Assembly: GCA_027257055.1 (NCBI GenBank)
Contig: JAPVLO010000003.1
Coordinates: 8,621,501-8,685,500 of the forward strand
Direction of reading: 5' to 3'
Origin: Cephalopachus bancanus
Lineage: Eukaryota > Chordata > Mammalia > Primates > Tarsiidae
Length of the DNA: 64,000 nt
Shown here: positions 1 to 12,344 of the stretch, one piece after another
How positions within the stretch are numbered: position 1 is the stretch's first letter
Layout of the letters: every line of letters starts with the position of its first letter
The notes under the pieces: model-generated
What the model was told of the DNA's origin: nothing
The model's input: the letters and a program-made list of their open reading frames with translations, nothing else
The model's database searches: none
Translations under genes and position numbers: made by a program

Positions 1-109
1 TATTTTTTATTTTTCAATCTGTCTGCTATTTCTGTAGTTTCAGACCTTTCTAGTTGAAACAGAAAGAACTTCAACATAGAGTAAAAACATCTGAGCATAG
101 ATGCTAACT

Positions 110-300
110 CTGTTAACATTTTATATTTATATGACCTTGGAAAATAACGTTATTGCTTTAGATTCAGCTTCCTCATATCCAAAATGAGAATATAAAAACT
201 TACATAAGTTGATAGAATTGCTGTAAAAATAAATTAGGTAATATAAGTGAAAGTTCTTGGCACATTTTGGGTGCTCAATAAATATTTGCTACCATTTGGC
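110..300 (+). mobile_element. MIR SINE (partial)
   Basis: The order of blocks matches the MIR core and 3' end: a 'tgaccttgg' block, then 'cttcctcatatccaaaatgag', then 'ggcacattttgggtgctcaataaatatttg', the last being the typical MIR 'gtgctcaataaatgtttg' tail. Diverged, as expected for this ancient mammalian SINE. Confidence 0.75.
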
Positions 301-3300
301 TGTGTGTTCTCATTGTCTTTAACCTTTCTTCCAAAATGTTTAAAGCCATTATAATGTCAAGGTGCTTGCTCAGATAAGACTGAATTAAGCAATAAATTTA
401 TTGGGGCATTCATATTTTCTCAAGGAACAAATTCAAAACTTTTCTTCAAAATTGTAACTCTCCATGGATATGATCTCCACTTAGGGTAATGGTGGAATTT
501 GAACATATTTCCTCCAATGGGCAATGGTATTTTTATAAGGGAAGGGCAAAAAGAAGGTTGCTTCCTTAAGAACCATTCATGCATCTGCTATCTATTCACC
601 AGCGCTCTCTCTTGGCATCACACTCTCCCTCTCCTCCTCCCTTCTACTTCCATTTCCCAACTCACATATTTTCTACCTTTGCAATCCCTAGAACCTTATG
701 AATTTCAAAATCCAAGATCTCAGTGAATACCAGCTCTTAGCTATAGTTTTTGCAACTCCAAGTACAGTCCAGAGATGACAATTATCATCAACTTAAAACT
801 TGTTAGAAATGCAGGATCTCGGGTCTCATCCCAGATCTATGGAATTCGAATCTGCAGTTTAACAAGATTCCCAGGTGATTCTTATGTGCATTTAAGTTTG
901 AGAAGTATACCCAATAGTTCTCAAATCTGGTTGTACATTATAAACCACTTGGAAGTCTCTTTAAAAATGTATTTGTATGTACTTTCTGCTCTCACTAAAG
1001 GTTTTGATTTAACTGGCATAATGTGGGGCCTGAGCATAAGTTTCTTAAAAGCTCTCAGGTGATTCTAATGTGCTAATTCTAATGTTTGGGAATCTTCCTC
1101 CTGCCCCAGTTGTGCTTTCACACAATGATGGTTAGAAAAACCTCAGCTTCCTTCTCAGGAAACATTTATACACTCAAACAGTTTTAGCTGCCCATTTAGC
1201 AACACTGTGAATCTAAGCAAAGAGGTAAACACAAAAGCAAGCTCTGTATTATTATTTACAACTGCATGTGAGCATACAATTATCTAAAAACATTTAAATA
1301 AAAATTGTAAAATACACATAGGCTTGCATATTTTGTTTTGCATATTTCTATAATAAAAACTTGGTACAAAATCATGGTCCACATATCTCCTACTACTACT
1401 TTTTAAAAATAAATAAAAGTTGAAATGTAGGACAGAGGATTCCAATGAAAAGTATAAGCCTCTCATCTCCAACCAATCTTTCTTCTCAAAGGTAATAACT
1501 ATTAGTATTTACTTTCATCTTCTTCTAGAAAAGAAATTATATCACAAAGATAGATTTTTTTTATTTACACAGCCCAGAATCACACTGTACACTGTGTTCT
1601 TTATATTGTCTTTTTCATTTAATATATCTTAGAAATCCTTCCTTTTCAGTGTATACCTTATTCTTCTCAATAATAGGTTTTTCACTTCTTTGTGGATTGA
1701 AGTCCTAGCTGTATCCAGGTCTTTTTTGATGTATTTTTGTTTCTTTCTTAGTGGTTGTTGATCAATTTTTCATAAAAAACATTAAGTAAATGTCCTTGTA
1801 CACATATCTATACATATCTTGGTACAATTTGGTGAGGATATGCATGAGGCATGTTTCAGTAGTATAATTCCTGGAATAAAAAATACTAGCAATTTTAATT
1901 TACACAAACGCTGTCAAATTGACACTACAGAGGTACACATCTACTCTCTCAGCAATAATATATGCTTCTGTACAATTTTGTTCTTACCAGCTCAAGATAT
2001 CATCAAATTTTTTATTTAATTTTTGTCAGTATGCTAGATAAGAAATATAATGCTATAGTTGCTTAATGTATTACATTTCTTTATGTATTAAGAAATCAAA
2101 TATTTTGTATGTTTTTACTGATTGTCTGCTCTTTTTGGTAAACTATATCTCTTTCTGATTTTTATGTTCAACCCAATTAAATTAAGTTCAGAAATCACAT
2201 GTGTAGGGGTTATGTTTCTTCTGTGCTGATGTATTAGAATAGAACACTAGAGAAAAGAACCAGAGCAGAGGAAGGGGTCATTAGTGGTACCATTCCACCT
2301 AACCTACGTAGAGGCATAGAGAGAACTCCATGGTTCACACTGCTAGTTCCTTCAGCTTTCTGATAATTGACTGATCATGAGTAGAGTCTGAAACAGAAGC
2401 TAGAGAAAGTCTGCTAGGGAGAGAGGCGTTTATGAGGCTTGACAAATTCAATTCTATTATCTCCGAGCCAATGACTCAGCATCAGTTCCTACACCACATC
2501 AAGTATGGATGGCCTTGCACAGAAATAGGGGTTTCCTGAGAAAATAGCATGTATGCCTAAGAGAAAGCTCAAGGATGTAAAAGGTTTAGTTAGAGGTTGA
2601 GATATTCAAGACACAACCCAGGAAATATAGCTAGTGCCAAAATTCATCTACATAGGTCTAAGTCGGGAATCTCATTCACCATTTAGCAATGGTTGGCAAA
2701 AGATTGTCTTCATCTCTGACATTCTTCCCAAGGAGAATAGACAGGGTGACTTTATTAAATGTCTTTTCATCTCACTTGCCACCAAGAATGGATTAGTAGG
2801 TATTAGTAAGAACCTTTCAAGTAATTAAAAGAAATTACTAGAAAAAAATGTGAAGTCCCAATTTGAACTTAAATGCTATTATTTCTTAATAGCATATTGG
2901 CCCAGAAAAGTAATTACAAAGATAGAAAAAGTCAGACAAGAGGAGGTTGACTTAATTATAAAATCTTAGTCATTGAAGAGACAGAGCAATTCCAAATCTA
3001 ACATGTTGCCCCTTCTAAAGGCATTTTCTAGCCCAATTCCTACTTTATGTGTACCTAAATCGCATAAGAAAGCAATAAATAAAAGTTGAATTAAATAATT
3101 TACAAAAATCTATATAACAGACTAGTATATTAAGATTAGGATATAACAGACTAGACCTGTCATACTCCTTTAAGAACCTGAAAATATAATTTTAAGAATG
3201 GAAAAAAGTGATTTTTCTTCTGAGAAAACTTTCTCTCTTCCTTTAAATTTTCTAAAAAATTATTATTTATTTTGGATCAGAGTACTCAGAGCTGCCTTGT

Positions 3301-4357
3301 ACTATAAACTCACCACAGGAATAGAGGCACCCAGGAGGCGTGCAGCAGTGACTCTGGAGGCAGTATCCCTTCATAAGAGGCATCACATTGCGGAAGTGAG
3401 CTTATAGCCAGAAGAATATGCAGATAAACAAGGAAGCACCCAGTATTAGCATGATACCTGGAGGACGCAGCTCACCTGTGAGCACAAGATGGTGAGACAA
3501 GGCAACCTAGCAAGGTTTAATGGGCAGAGACAGGACCACTGGGGTACAGATAGGCAAGAAGCAAGGAACGGTCATAGATGACATGTAACAGCAAGCCAGA
3601 TGTGGTGACATGTGCACCTGAGGAGGCTGAGGAAATGATGATGGAACAAACAGATGGAATTCTGCACTGGGAGGCAGAGCATTAACCAGGGAAACAAAAA
3701 TTATATTTACTACCACCCTACTAGGATGTACTAGGGAAATGTATGTACAAGTATATATGTATTTATAAGTAAAATATGTAAAAATATTTTTAAAATATGA
3801 CATATGATAAGATTAATAAATAAAGTCCTTAGGAAAAGTTATATTGTAAGAAAGAAAAGAATACTAAAAATTTGCAGGACATTAATTAAATATTAATTAA
3901 ATAAGTGTATAGGTAGAGATATAGAAAACATATCAAAATATAATGCTACTATTTGATCATAGCACAGTTATGTTGCCTATAATTATGTTTGTTATATTTT
4001 TTAAATAACAAAAATAACAGCAGTAAAAAGCTGAATGTAAAAAGCTGGACAGATTGAACAAAGTATAAACAGTACCATGTTTACTATTGTTACATATATT
4101 TTTTGCTTATTGGTCTCATTATTATTTTATGCAAAATAATGCAAGACTAAAGCAATAGAAGCTGTAAAAACTGTATAATTTGTACTTTAAAAATATATTT
4201 GAAGGCTATTCAGATAACTGTTAATGAGGCTTATCTCTAGATGAAAGAATACAGGTAATTTTATGGATTAAAAAATAATTTTCTCATTTTATTTTCTCCT
4301 CTTCTGTCTTGCTCTCCCTCCTCTTTGTCTTCTTTCAGTTAATCAGGCAAATAAGTG
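301..4357. other. No gene recognised; AT-rich intergenic DNA
   Basis: I see no conserved coding frame or clear repeat in this stretch. The open frames are short and low in complexity. The segment near 3290-3700 is less AT-rich than its surroundings and may be an old LTR or DNA-transposon relic, but I cannot name it. Confidence 0.5.
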
Positions 4358-4932
4358 TCATTAATACGGGAGGGAATTCAAAAAGGAATTTACTTATTAC
4401 AAAATTGTGTATTCTTATGTTTAAACTTCCGTCACCTTCAATGTACTCTCTGTTTGATGCAATACACCTATTGGGATGCTTTTTCCACTGCTCAAAAAAG
4501 TTTTAAGCTCATAAATTTTGATGCCTTTTAGTGCTTTTGCTATTTTTTGTTTCACCTTTCCACATAGGCAAAACATTTCCCTTTGAGGACTTTTTTCCTC
4601 CAGGGAAACAAAATAAAGTCTCTGGGAGCAAGAACTGGTTAATAAGAAGAGTAGGTTATGGAAGTCATGCCATTTTTGGTCAAAAACTTCTGAACACTCA
4701 GAGCGGTGTGGGCAAGTGGGCTCGTAAATCACCCATCATGAAATGGACAATAGCATTGAATCTAAAAAAAAAAAAAAAAAAAAATTCACTGAGGCTGAAC
4801 ACAGCCTCTTTCAATGCTAGCTGGTACCCTGATGCTAATGGATTCCTAGGACACTTACCTAGTGAGAAAAGCTTGTACTATGAGGGGTCCTCCAAAAGAC
4901 AATTTCAGTTATTTTGGGGGGTCCCCCTTGTA
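4358..4932 (-). mobile_element. Mariner-like transposon relic
   Basis: On the minus strand, 4440-4610 encodes a decayed mariner transposase C-terminus resembling the copies at 35810-36213 and 63013-63474. It shows a 'KALKGIKIYELK' block and a Ser-Gly-Lys-Ser-Ile-Pro stretch where the family has a Gln-Trp-Lys-Lys block. The left edge (tacgggagggaattcaaaaa) resembles the terminal repeat of the 63 kb copy (tatgagggaggaacccctaa). The right edge (ttttggggggtcccccttgta) is a plausible partner repeat. A 21-A run sits inside at 4764-4784. Confidence 0.55.
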
Positions 4933-5574
4933 CTTTTAAACATGGCTACATTTTTAAATCACAAATATTTTTCTATTTGGTGTTTTCTGACATTTTAGAA
5001 AACAAAGATACCATTTTTTAAAAAATGAATTTGAGTCTCATCCAACCCGTGGAGTGTCCCAGGTAACTACTCTCCCCACCTACACGACACCCTTGAGAAG
5101 ATCTGATATGTGAGATATCATGTGCAAATTGACACTAGCACAAGAGCCCTAAGAAGGCAGAGTTTTTACTCAGTATCCTCAGTTTGTGGGGTGTAATCTG
5201 CCTGGCATCAATCAGGCAATGAATATTGTTCAGTGTTCAATTGGTATTGTAATCCGAAAGTGAACTATCTTAATGCCAGATTATTTTAAAACAATAATTA
5301 AAAGACTTGGGAGAAATTCAAGATTGCTGACTGGAAGCAGCTAATGAGTGCCTCTCTCATGGAGAGGGTCTGAAATAATGAATAAAATACTGGTTCTTCA
5401 GGGTACCCTCTGGAAGGCCACATTGAAGAGAATACGTCACCTCTAGACCAGTCCCACAAGAGATGCTTAAAGTAATTCTAAACATGGAAACAAAAGAATG
5501 ATACCACCTAACACAGAAACACATGTAGCCACATAGCTTCTAGATCATGTAAATCAACCACAAAGTTGAGAATA

Positions 5575-5588
5575 CAAAGCAATTTCTT
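5575..5588. repeat. Target-site duplication, left copy (ATP5MK retrocopy)
   Basis: The sequence caaagcaatttctt pairs with caaagcaacttctt at 5936-5949. They match at 13 of 14 positions and flank the poly-A end of the retrocopy. Confidence 0.9.
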
Positions 5589-5935
5589 TTTTTTTTTCCA
5601 AGTTCATAATTTATTGTACAAGCTGAATAATCATGTGATGAGTTGGCATCAGCTTCTCCAAGCATGGAAACTTAACAGTTCAGTATCCATTATGTGGTTT
5701 TCACAACCGGAGTTTTTTTAGATCTTAACTTGAAGTATAAGACCATCAAAGCAATGCCTCCATATGTGGTCAATACACAATTCATTCTACCTGTGAGGGT
5801 GTATGAGTTGAAATATTTTTTAATACCAGTGAACTGGAATAGGGCATCAGCTTCAGGACCTGCCATGATTTTTCAATCTGGCTACCGCCACGGGCACCAT
5901 CAAAGCAGCCTGGCTCACCTGGCCGGAAGACCTTC
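5587..5935 (-). pseudogene. ATP5MK: Processed retrocopy of ATP5MK (DAPIT/USMG5) mRNA
   Basis: Read on the minus strand this is a complete intronless mRNA copy: about 69 nt of 5' UTR (5935-5867), a 58-codon frame (5866-5690), about 91 nt of 3' UTR with an AATAAA signal (5615-5610), and a poly-A tract (run of T at 5587-5597). Direct repeats caaagcaatttctt (5575-5588) and caaagcaacttctt (5936-5949) differ at one of 14 positions and are target-site duplications, the hallmark of L1-driven retroposition. It landed antisense inside an old L1 just upstream of its ORF2. No promoter came with it, so it is probably a pseudogene even though the frame is intact. Confidence 0.93.
5690..5866 (-). CDS. ATP5MK: Intact 58-aa frame of the ATP5MK retrocopy
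   Basis: The frame starts with ATG at 5866 and stops with TAA at 5692-5690, giving 58 residues, the same length as the known protein. DAPIT is a small single-pass subunit of mitochondrial F1Fo ATP synthase that helps hold the dimeric enzyme in the inner membrane. Visible landmarks: N-terminus MAGPEADA, the conserved block FTGIKKYFNSYTLTGRMNCV (about residues 12-31), a hydrophobic segment TYGGIALMVLYFKL (about 34-47) for the membrane helix, then a basic tail RSKKTP. From memory of the family protein, a handful of residues differ, including positions in the N-terminal ten, the Ser-to-Gly after TYG and the last residues. Whether it is expressed cannot be told from sequence; a silent retrocopy is the default reading. 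Confidence 0.85.
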   Translation of the reverse strand: MAGPEADALFQFTGIKKYFNSYTLTGRMNCVLTTYGGIALMVLYFKLRSKKTPVVKTT

Positions 5936-5949
5936 CAAAGCAACTTCTT
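5936..5949. repeat. Target-site duplication, right copy (ATP5MK retrocopy)
   Basis: The sequence caaagcaacttctt abuts the 5' UTR end of the retrocopy and repeats the 14-mer at 5575-5588. Confidence 0.9.
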
Positions 5950-7029
5950 AACCACAATATGACAGGAAAAAAAAAACCCTCACATATCAATAGCTACCTT
6001 GGATGTTTACAACCTAAATGCTCCACTTAAATGGCAGAGTGGCAAGTTAGATTTTTTTAAATGACCTATTATTCTGCTGTCTTCAGAAGACCCCTCTCAC
6101 TTCTATTAACATTCCTAGGCTCAAGAAAAAGAAATCGAGAAAGATCTTCCATGCAAATGGAAAACAAAAATAGCAGGGGTCACTATTCTTATATCAGATA
6201 AAGTAGATTTTAAACCAATAAAAGTTAAAAAAGGACAATAAAGAGCACTACATAATGATAAAAGGCTGAATTCAACAAAAGAAATAGCAATCTTAAATAT
6301 ATATGTACCCAAGAGAGGAGTACCCAGATTTATAAAACTACTGATACCTAACCTAAGAGAGAACGTAGTTAACCACACAAGAATAGTGGGGGACTCCAAC
6401 ATCCACTAACAGATTTTGACTGATCATTGAGACAGAAAGCTGATAAAGAAATCCTGGACTTAAGTTTGGCACTCAACCTATTAGATCTAACAAACAGCTA
6501 CAAAACATTTCACCCAACAGCCATAGAATATACACTTTTCTTATCTGCACATGGCACCCACTCTAAGATCAACCACATGCTCAATAATAAATCAAGATTG
6601 AATAAATTACAAGTAACTGAAATTATACCAAGCATCTTCTCTGACTACAGCAGAGTAAGAATAGAAATCAACACCAAGAAAAACCCCCAAAACCCTTTAA
6701 AAACACAAAAAAGAATGGAAACTAAACAACTTGCTCCAGAATTATCTTGAGGCAAACGGTGAAATCAAGACAGAACTTTAAATGATTCTAAGAAACAAAT
6801 GAAAACAAAGACACATATACCAGAACCTCTGAGTTGCCTCTGAAACAGTGCTGAGAAGAAAGTTTATAGCATTGCATTCCTGCATCAATAAAATAGAATG
6901 ATCTCAAATAAACACACTTGTGTCTTACCTAAGGGGCCTTGGGAAAGAATAAACTAAACCCAAAGCTATTAAAAGAAATACCAAAGTCAGAGCAGAAGTC
7001 AATTAAATTGAGAATCCCCTCAAAAAAAA

Positions 7030-7580
7030 AAAAGATTTGCCATTTGACCCAGCAATCCCACTACTGGATATATAGCCAAAAGAACATAAATCATTCTACC
7101 AAAAAGACACCTGCACTTGTATGTTTATTGTAGCCCTATTCACAGTAGCAAAAACATGGAAGCAATCTAGATGTCCATCAACAGTTGACTGAACAAGAAA
7201 AATGTGGTACATATACACCATAGAATACTATGCAAGCATTGAAAAAGAACAAAATCGTGTCTTTCACAGTAACATGAATGCAACTAGAGACCATCATTGC
7301 AAATGAATTATCACAGAAACAAGTAACTGAATACAGCATGTTCTCACTTATAACTGGGAGTTAAATACTTGGTACATAAGGGCATAAAGATGGAAACAAA
7401 GGATACTGGAAACTTTTATAGGGAGAAGGTACAGAGGCAGGGAGGGATTAAAAACCCCCTATTGGCTAGTATGCTCTCTACTTGGGTGATGGATTTAATA
7501 GAAACCCAAACCTCACCATCACACAATATATATGTATGACAAATGTGCACATATACCTCTTGAATCTAAAAAATATATAT
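7030..7580 (+). mobile_element. LINE-1 3' end (ORF2 C-terminus and 3' UTR)
   Basis: It opens at the typical ORF2 C-terminal stretch 'ccatttgacccagcaatccc' and runs through 'tatgtttattgtagc', 'acatggaagcaatctagatg' and 'gaatactatgcaagcattg'. It ends in a 3' UTR with 'gggtgatggatttaatagaa' and an AT tail. It appears inserted into the older L1 whose parts flank it. Confidence 0.85.
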
Positions 7581-7599
7581 ATTAATACATATGAGATAT

Positions 7600-7960
7600 C
7601 TAGTCCTGGGTTGAGAGAAAATATCATCACCTTTAACATCTTACTAAGAACAAATGCAAGTAAAATTCCTTCAACTCAAAGAGTAAAATGAAATAAATTG
7701 ATAGATAAACAAACAAGCAAAGTCATGAAAAGCAAAAGGAATCAATAAAGCTAAAATCAGGAATTACTGAATTGGGAAACCAACTAACCAACCAACAAAT
7801 AAAAATCTTTAGCAGAACCAATACATAAATTCAGAAATCTTTTTTTAAAAAAACAATACAATAAAACGGTTAAATCATTTTACTACTCCAACCAATGAAA
7901 AAATACCAATTAAAAATAGAGATGAAGTGGGATAATAATTACTACAGGAATTTTTTTTAA
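7600..7960 (+). mobile_element. Old LINE-1, continuation of the 5.3 kb element
   Basis: Decayed ORF2 sequence between the endonuclease and reverse transcriptase domains. 'aagctaaaatcaggaattac' and 'ctttagcagaaccaatacat' correspond to the AKIRAE and R-T blocks of L1 ORF2. Confidence 0.55.
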
Positions 7961-8397
7961 TGTTTTTGAGATGACTTTGCTAAATCTATTAAAATGGATT
8001 TTAAAATTGAATAAAATAGCTGAGTCTAAGAAGTGCAATTGAGCAAAATAGATCCCAGAAGGGAGATAAATGCTTACAGGGTTTTTAAAAAGTTAAAGAT
8101 GTCAAAATAGCTATCTCAATACTTCTATGGGGAAAAAATGTTACTACTAAAATGGGCAACATTCTTGACTTCATTTCTCCCAGTATGCTTTCTTTCTGTA
8201 AAATTTGTCTGAAATAAGCGTTTTGACTTTCATTTTTACTTTATCTTTTATTTGTTAACCTGTTGTATGTCTATTTATTGTAAATAGATGTTTTCTTAGG
8301 AGCAAATTATTCCTGATTTATTCAACCAGTCTGGGAATTTTTGTTTCAGTGGGAAAATTAAAACTATTTTTATCATTATTCATAGTGATTGATAACA

Positions 8398-8830
8398 TTT
8401 TTTGAACATTTATTATGTGCCAGTTACTCTGCTATGTTCTTCTCATATATTATATCATTTAATTTCCAAATGAAACTGTTATAAGGACATTTCATTGATT
8501 CTGAGACACACAACTTTCCCACATTTTACTGTCATTAAAATTGTGATAGGAATTCAATATACCCATGTAACAAAGCTGCACATGTACCCCTTGCATCTAA
8601 CATTTAAGAAAAAAAAAAGATTGAAATTGGTCTCATAATAAATGTCATCATACTATAATAGCAAGTATCCTTCCATTTTTGTGGCATGTAAAAATGGTGC
8701 CACTTACAATCAATGACATCTTGAATTGAATGAAATATATAACTATTTCATAGGTGAAGAAACAAAGCTAGGAAGGTTTAACGACATGTACAAGGTCACA
8801 CTGAAGGGAAGTGCCAGAGACAACATTCTG
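8398..8830 (-). mobile_element. MIR SINE split by an L1 3' end
   Basis: Antisense MIR signature: 'catttattatgtgccagtta' and 'atatcatttaatttcc' at 8405-8470, then 'ttcataggtgaagaaacaaa' and 'acaaggtcacactgaaggga' at 8745-8815. The two halves are separated by the short L1 3' fragment at 8536-8618. Confidence 0.65.
8536..8618 (+). mobile_element. Very short LINE-1 3' fragment
   Basis: 'ttcaatatacccatgtaaca' followed by 'aagctgcacatgtacccctt' is the extreme 3' end of L1, followed by an A-rich tail. Strongly 5' truncated. Confidence 0.7.
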
Positions 8831-8862
8831 GCACAGCCAGCCTCGTATCACATACAGAATGC

Positions 8863-9148
8863 TTTTTTTTTTTTTGAGTTGGAGTCTCACTCTGTCGCCC
8901 AGGCTGGAGTGCAGTGGCCACTCCTGGCCACCGCAGCAGCGACCTGCTGGGCTCCGGCGATCCTTCTGCCTCAGTCTTCCAAGTAGCCGGAATTACAGGC
9001 ATGAGCTACCATGCCTGGCTGATTTTTTGATTTATTGTAGAGATGAGGTCTCGCTGCCCAGGCGGGTCTCGAACCCGCTGGCTCAGGCAATCCACTCACC
9101 TCAGCCTCCCAAAGGAGCAGGATTACAGGCTGAGCCACCAAGCCCAGC
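8863..9148 (-). mobile_element. Dimeric Alu-type SINE
   Basis: Full-length dimer in antisense: a T run (8863-8875), 'gagttggagtctcactctgt' of the right arm, a linker rich in 'gatttattgtagagatgagg', then the left arm ending near 9148. Target-site duplication cagaatgc at 8855-8862 and 9150-9157. Carries the window's shared, non-human Alu consensus. Confidence 0.93.
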
Positions 9149-9196
9149 TCAGAATGCATTTTAGAAGGCCAAAGAGATTAGAGTGACAATGAGTAT

Positions 9197-9660
9197 GTAC
9201 CCAAAGGAGCATAAAACATTCTACCAAAAGACACCTGGACTTGTATGTTTATCAAGCACTATCCACAACGCAAAAACATGGAACCAACCTAGGTGCCCAT
9301 CAGTAGTGGATTGGATAATGAAAATATGGTATATATATACCATGGACTATTAAACAGTCACACACACACATACACAAAATCATGTCCTTTGCAGCAACCT
9401 GAATGCAATTGGAGGCCATTATTCTAAGTGGGAACTAAACATTGGGTACAAACAAGTATAAAGATAGGAACAACAGACATCGGGGACTCCAATGTGGGGG
9501 GAAGAGGGAAAGGAGTAAGGGCTGAAAAACCACCCATTGGGTACCATGCTTGTCACCTGGGTGACAGGCTCAGTAGAAGTCCAAACCTCACCATCATGCG
9601 GTATACTTAAGTAACAAACCTGCAAACATACTCCTTGAATCTAAAATAAAATAAAATATA
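9197..9660 (+). mobile_element. LINE-1 3' end
   Basis: ORF2 C-terminal and 3' UTR blocks are present: 'acacctggacttgtatgttt', 'aaacatggaaccaacctagg', 'catcagtagtggattggata' and 'gggtgacaggctcagtagaa'. It ends in an A-rich tail (ctaaaataaaataaaatata). 5' truncated. Confidence 0.85.
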
Positions 9661-10204
9661 AAATAGCAATTAAGAGAAAATTCATGTATTTTTCTTCATT
9701 TGATCAATTTAGTATTTTTTAAACACCAGGTTATTTTGATGTCTTTCAAAATCTAAGAAACCCCCACTCCACAGTTCTTGCTACCTCCATGACCCAGAGG
9801 ACAGGGAAAGTTTCTGGATTCCTAGAGAGTCAAGCCCACTTTAGTTTTCTCTTCAAATCTTGTGTGCTATGGAAAATGGGCATTTTTTCCCCCAAACATT
9901 TGTTAGCAAAGTACTTCTGCATATCAAATGTTGATTTTGTGTGCCTTTATTCATTCACAGCACAACTCATAATGAGTCTTGAAGTCTTGTTTATTGCCTT
10001 CTTAATATATTTTATATTCATTCCCATGTATCTCATTGCCATTTACCAAGATTACCATATTTTCGCATCCCTCAATTGTATTTCCCTACCTTTAATCATC
10101 CTCCATAATGTAATGAAAATGGCAGAAGACGTTTTCAACTATGCAAATCTGAACTTTTCACGTTGGTCCTTAAAAATCCTTCAGTAGTTGTATTTTGTTT
10201 ACAG
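9661..10204. other. No gene recognised
   Basis: Contains a 132-codon open frame from 9789 with hydrophobic, AT-driven composition. It has no recognisable domain and I judge it to be chance. Confidence 0.5.
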
Positions 10205-10745
10205 GAGAAATGTCAAATTTTTTCTTTTACCAAACAAGTCTTTTGTGATCTGACCCTTTCCATATTTTGCAATCTTTGTCTATTACTCTGGTTATGTTTA
10301 ATTTCTATATCTATTTTAAATTGAATATATGCAGAAATGTTTAAAGTGAAATATTTAACTACTTTTTATCCCAGCTATTTTATGCCCTTGAGCGTTTTAA
10401 CCTGACATTTTTGTGTCTGAAACATGTTCTCATAGACACCCTCAAGTTCTACAATCATTTTTCTAGATTTGGTTTAAGCATTGCTTACTCTGAGAAGTTC
10501 CCCTCTTCAATCTAGGATAAAGGTCTCATTTGCCACCTCCATTCTTTCATAATAGCCTGAACATGCATCTATCAGAAAGCTTTATATTTTATTTTTTCTG
10601 GTTGCTCATGTATCTTTACAATTAGGATGTGAGTAAATTGAGATAATTTCAATTGTTTGATTCATCCTTTTATTGCCAACAGGAATTATAATTGATTATA
10701 TATAATGAAATAATCAAAGATCATTTATTGAATAAATACACACAA
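10205..10745 (+). mobile_element. LINE-2 3' portion
   Basis: The blocks 'caagtcttttgtgatctgac', 'ccctcttcaatctaggataa' and 'attaggatgtgagtaaattg', ending near 'atcatttattgaataaata', follow the order of the L2 3' end. Diverged, as expected for an ancient repeat. Confidence 0.5.
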
Positions 10746-12344
10746 AACTAAAATAAAATATTCAAAAAATACCTGGCTGCTAAATGTTCTAATAAAAATT
10801 TCACTTTCCATGAGTGCTTACGGTAATGGAGAAAACCAAGATGGTGCTTTCTTCTCTTAAAAATCCAGAACCTTTTTCCTACAGCCTGAAACATGGGGTA
10901 CCAAAAGCTATACAATGGCAATTCTTAGTCCTTGTTTTGCACCAAAATTGTCTTGCCTCTTCCTCAAAATATCTCAGTCATCAGGGTTAGTGTATAGTTT
11001 AGAAAGCTGCCTTTTAACAGATGATCCTGGCAGCTAATTCTAGCAGTTAATCATCAGATCAGCACAGACAGCTGAGAACCAGAAACTATGGATAGTGCCT
11101 TGAATATTTTCTACTTGTTTTGCAATGTTTAAGAGGTCTTAAATAGACATTAAAATGCTGCTCTGTTTTAAATAAGACATTTTCCCTATCCTCTGGGACT
11201 ATCATCTTGTCTACTCTGAAGTTAATAATTTCTTGTTTTGATGCTCTAGAAAAAAAAATTCCCTCTTAAAACCTCCCTTCATGAATTTAAATTATACCAC
11301 AGATAGTAAGTCTTGGGAATTTTTCATGTCTTATTTTAGACTAAGCCACCTCACTGCTGACATCAGATATGAATCAAAACATTTCTCAGACGAACCTCTG
11401 GGACTTTGCTCTTCACTTGTACAGGCAACTGTATATGGTTGTTCCTCAAGAAGACTTCAAACTAGCCCGAGTTTTAAGGTGTCTAAATAGAAGAAAATCT
11501 ATGACTTTTAGACTTTTTTCACTCTAACATACAATCTCTTGTATGGCATGCTTTGCCCCCAAGCAAGTTCTTCATTAATTTATAAAATTCACACAAAGTG
11601 ATATAAAAGAATACTTCGTCTAATTCAACAACCTAATGCCCTAAAGGAAAGTACTTTTAAAAATAAAAAGCAATGATATTCTTGATCTTGACTATTTCTG
11701 TAGACTTAAAAGATGATTAAAATAAATTCCAATAGGCTTTTTTGTATTTTGGTTTTTGTGACAATTTGGAATTTTACCATCATTCTTATTATAGTACTTC
11801 AAAGTACTTATAAATCAATTATGCAGAAAAGTAGCTCTCATGTTTCACTTGGAAGCATTAATGCCTTTCCTGTACTACTGTAGGAAAGATGGTAAGGAAT
11901 GAGCAGTTAACTGCTTCTTCTGTCAAGGGAATATTCAGATGAGATATGTGTTTTGCTATAAATTTGTGCATTGTGTCTTTGCTAATATACAAATGCTAAG
12001 TGTTGGTACCAACTCTTTAAAATAGTGCAGAAGATTTATTAAAGTCAATAGTTCATATATACTTGCATTAACAAGGACTTGGCTTGAAGTCTATGTGCTG
12101 CTACAAAAGAAGAGAAATATGTAACCTGATTTGGACGGGTTTGAGAAGAGAGTCTGCTTTCTGATGATTCTTTGTCTTATAAATGAAGAAGATCTATGTC
12201 ACCTCTTGAGGTATGAACCCTGATACCAGTCACAGTGCCCCAACCACTGGTTTCTAAACTGAGGATACAGGAATCCTAGGCACCAAGGATTCACTCCAAT
12301 CTTAGACACCAGGAAGGCTCTCTGTTACATGTTGCCCAGACAAT
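10746..12344. other. No gene or repeat recognised
   Basis: Unique-looking AT-rich DNA. The only long frame (11281-11490) has no recognisable similarity. Confidence 0.5.

Larger units (their letters stand above)
5320..7028 (+). mobile_element. Old LINE-1, 5' half (inter-ORF region and ORF2 endonuclease)
   Basis: The segment starts with an L1-like 'attcaagattgctgactgg' block, passes the region before ORF2 (aaccacaatatgacagg) and enters a decayed ORF2 endonuclease domain. Readable pieces are 'CCLQKT' for the catalytic Glu block near 6080, 'YTLFLSAHGTHSKINHML' near 6530 and 'FSDYSRVRIEINT' near 6640, where family members have SDHS. Many stops and frameshifts show it is dead. It is interrupted by the ATP5MK retrocopy and continues after a younger L1 3' end at about 7600. 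Confidence 0.8.

Noticed and set aside
4531..4998. 155-codon open frame
   Set aside because: It runs through a mariner relic on the opposite strand and through a 21-A run giving poly-Lys. Not a gene.
9789..10187. 132-codon open frame, hydrophobic
   Set aside because: No domain, biased composition from T-rich DNA, no splice or promoter context. Explained as chance.
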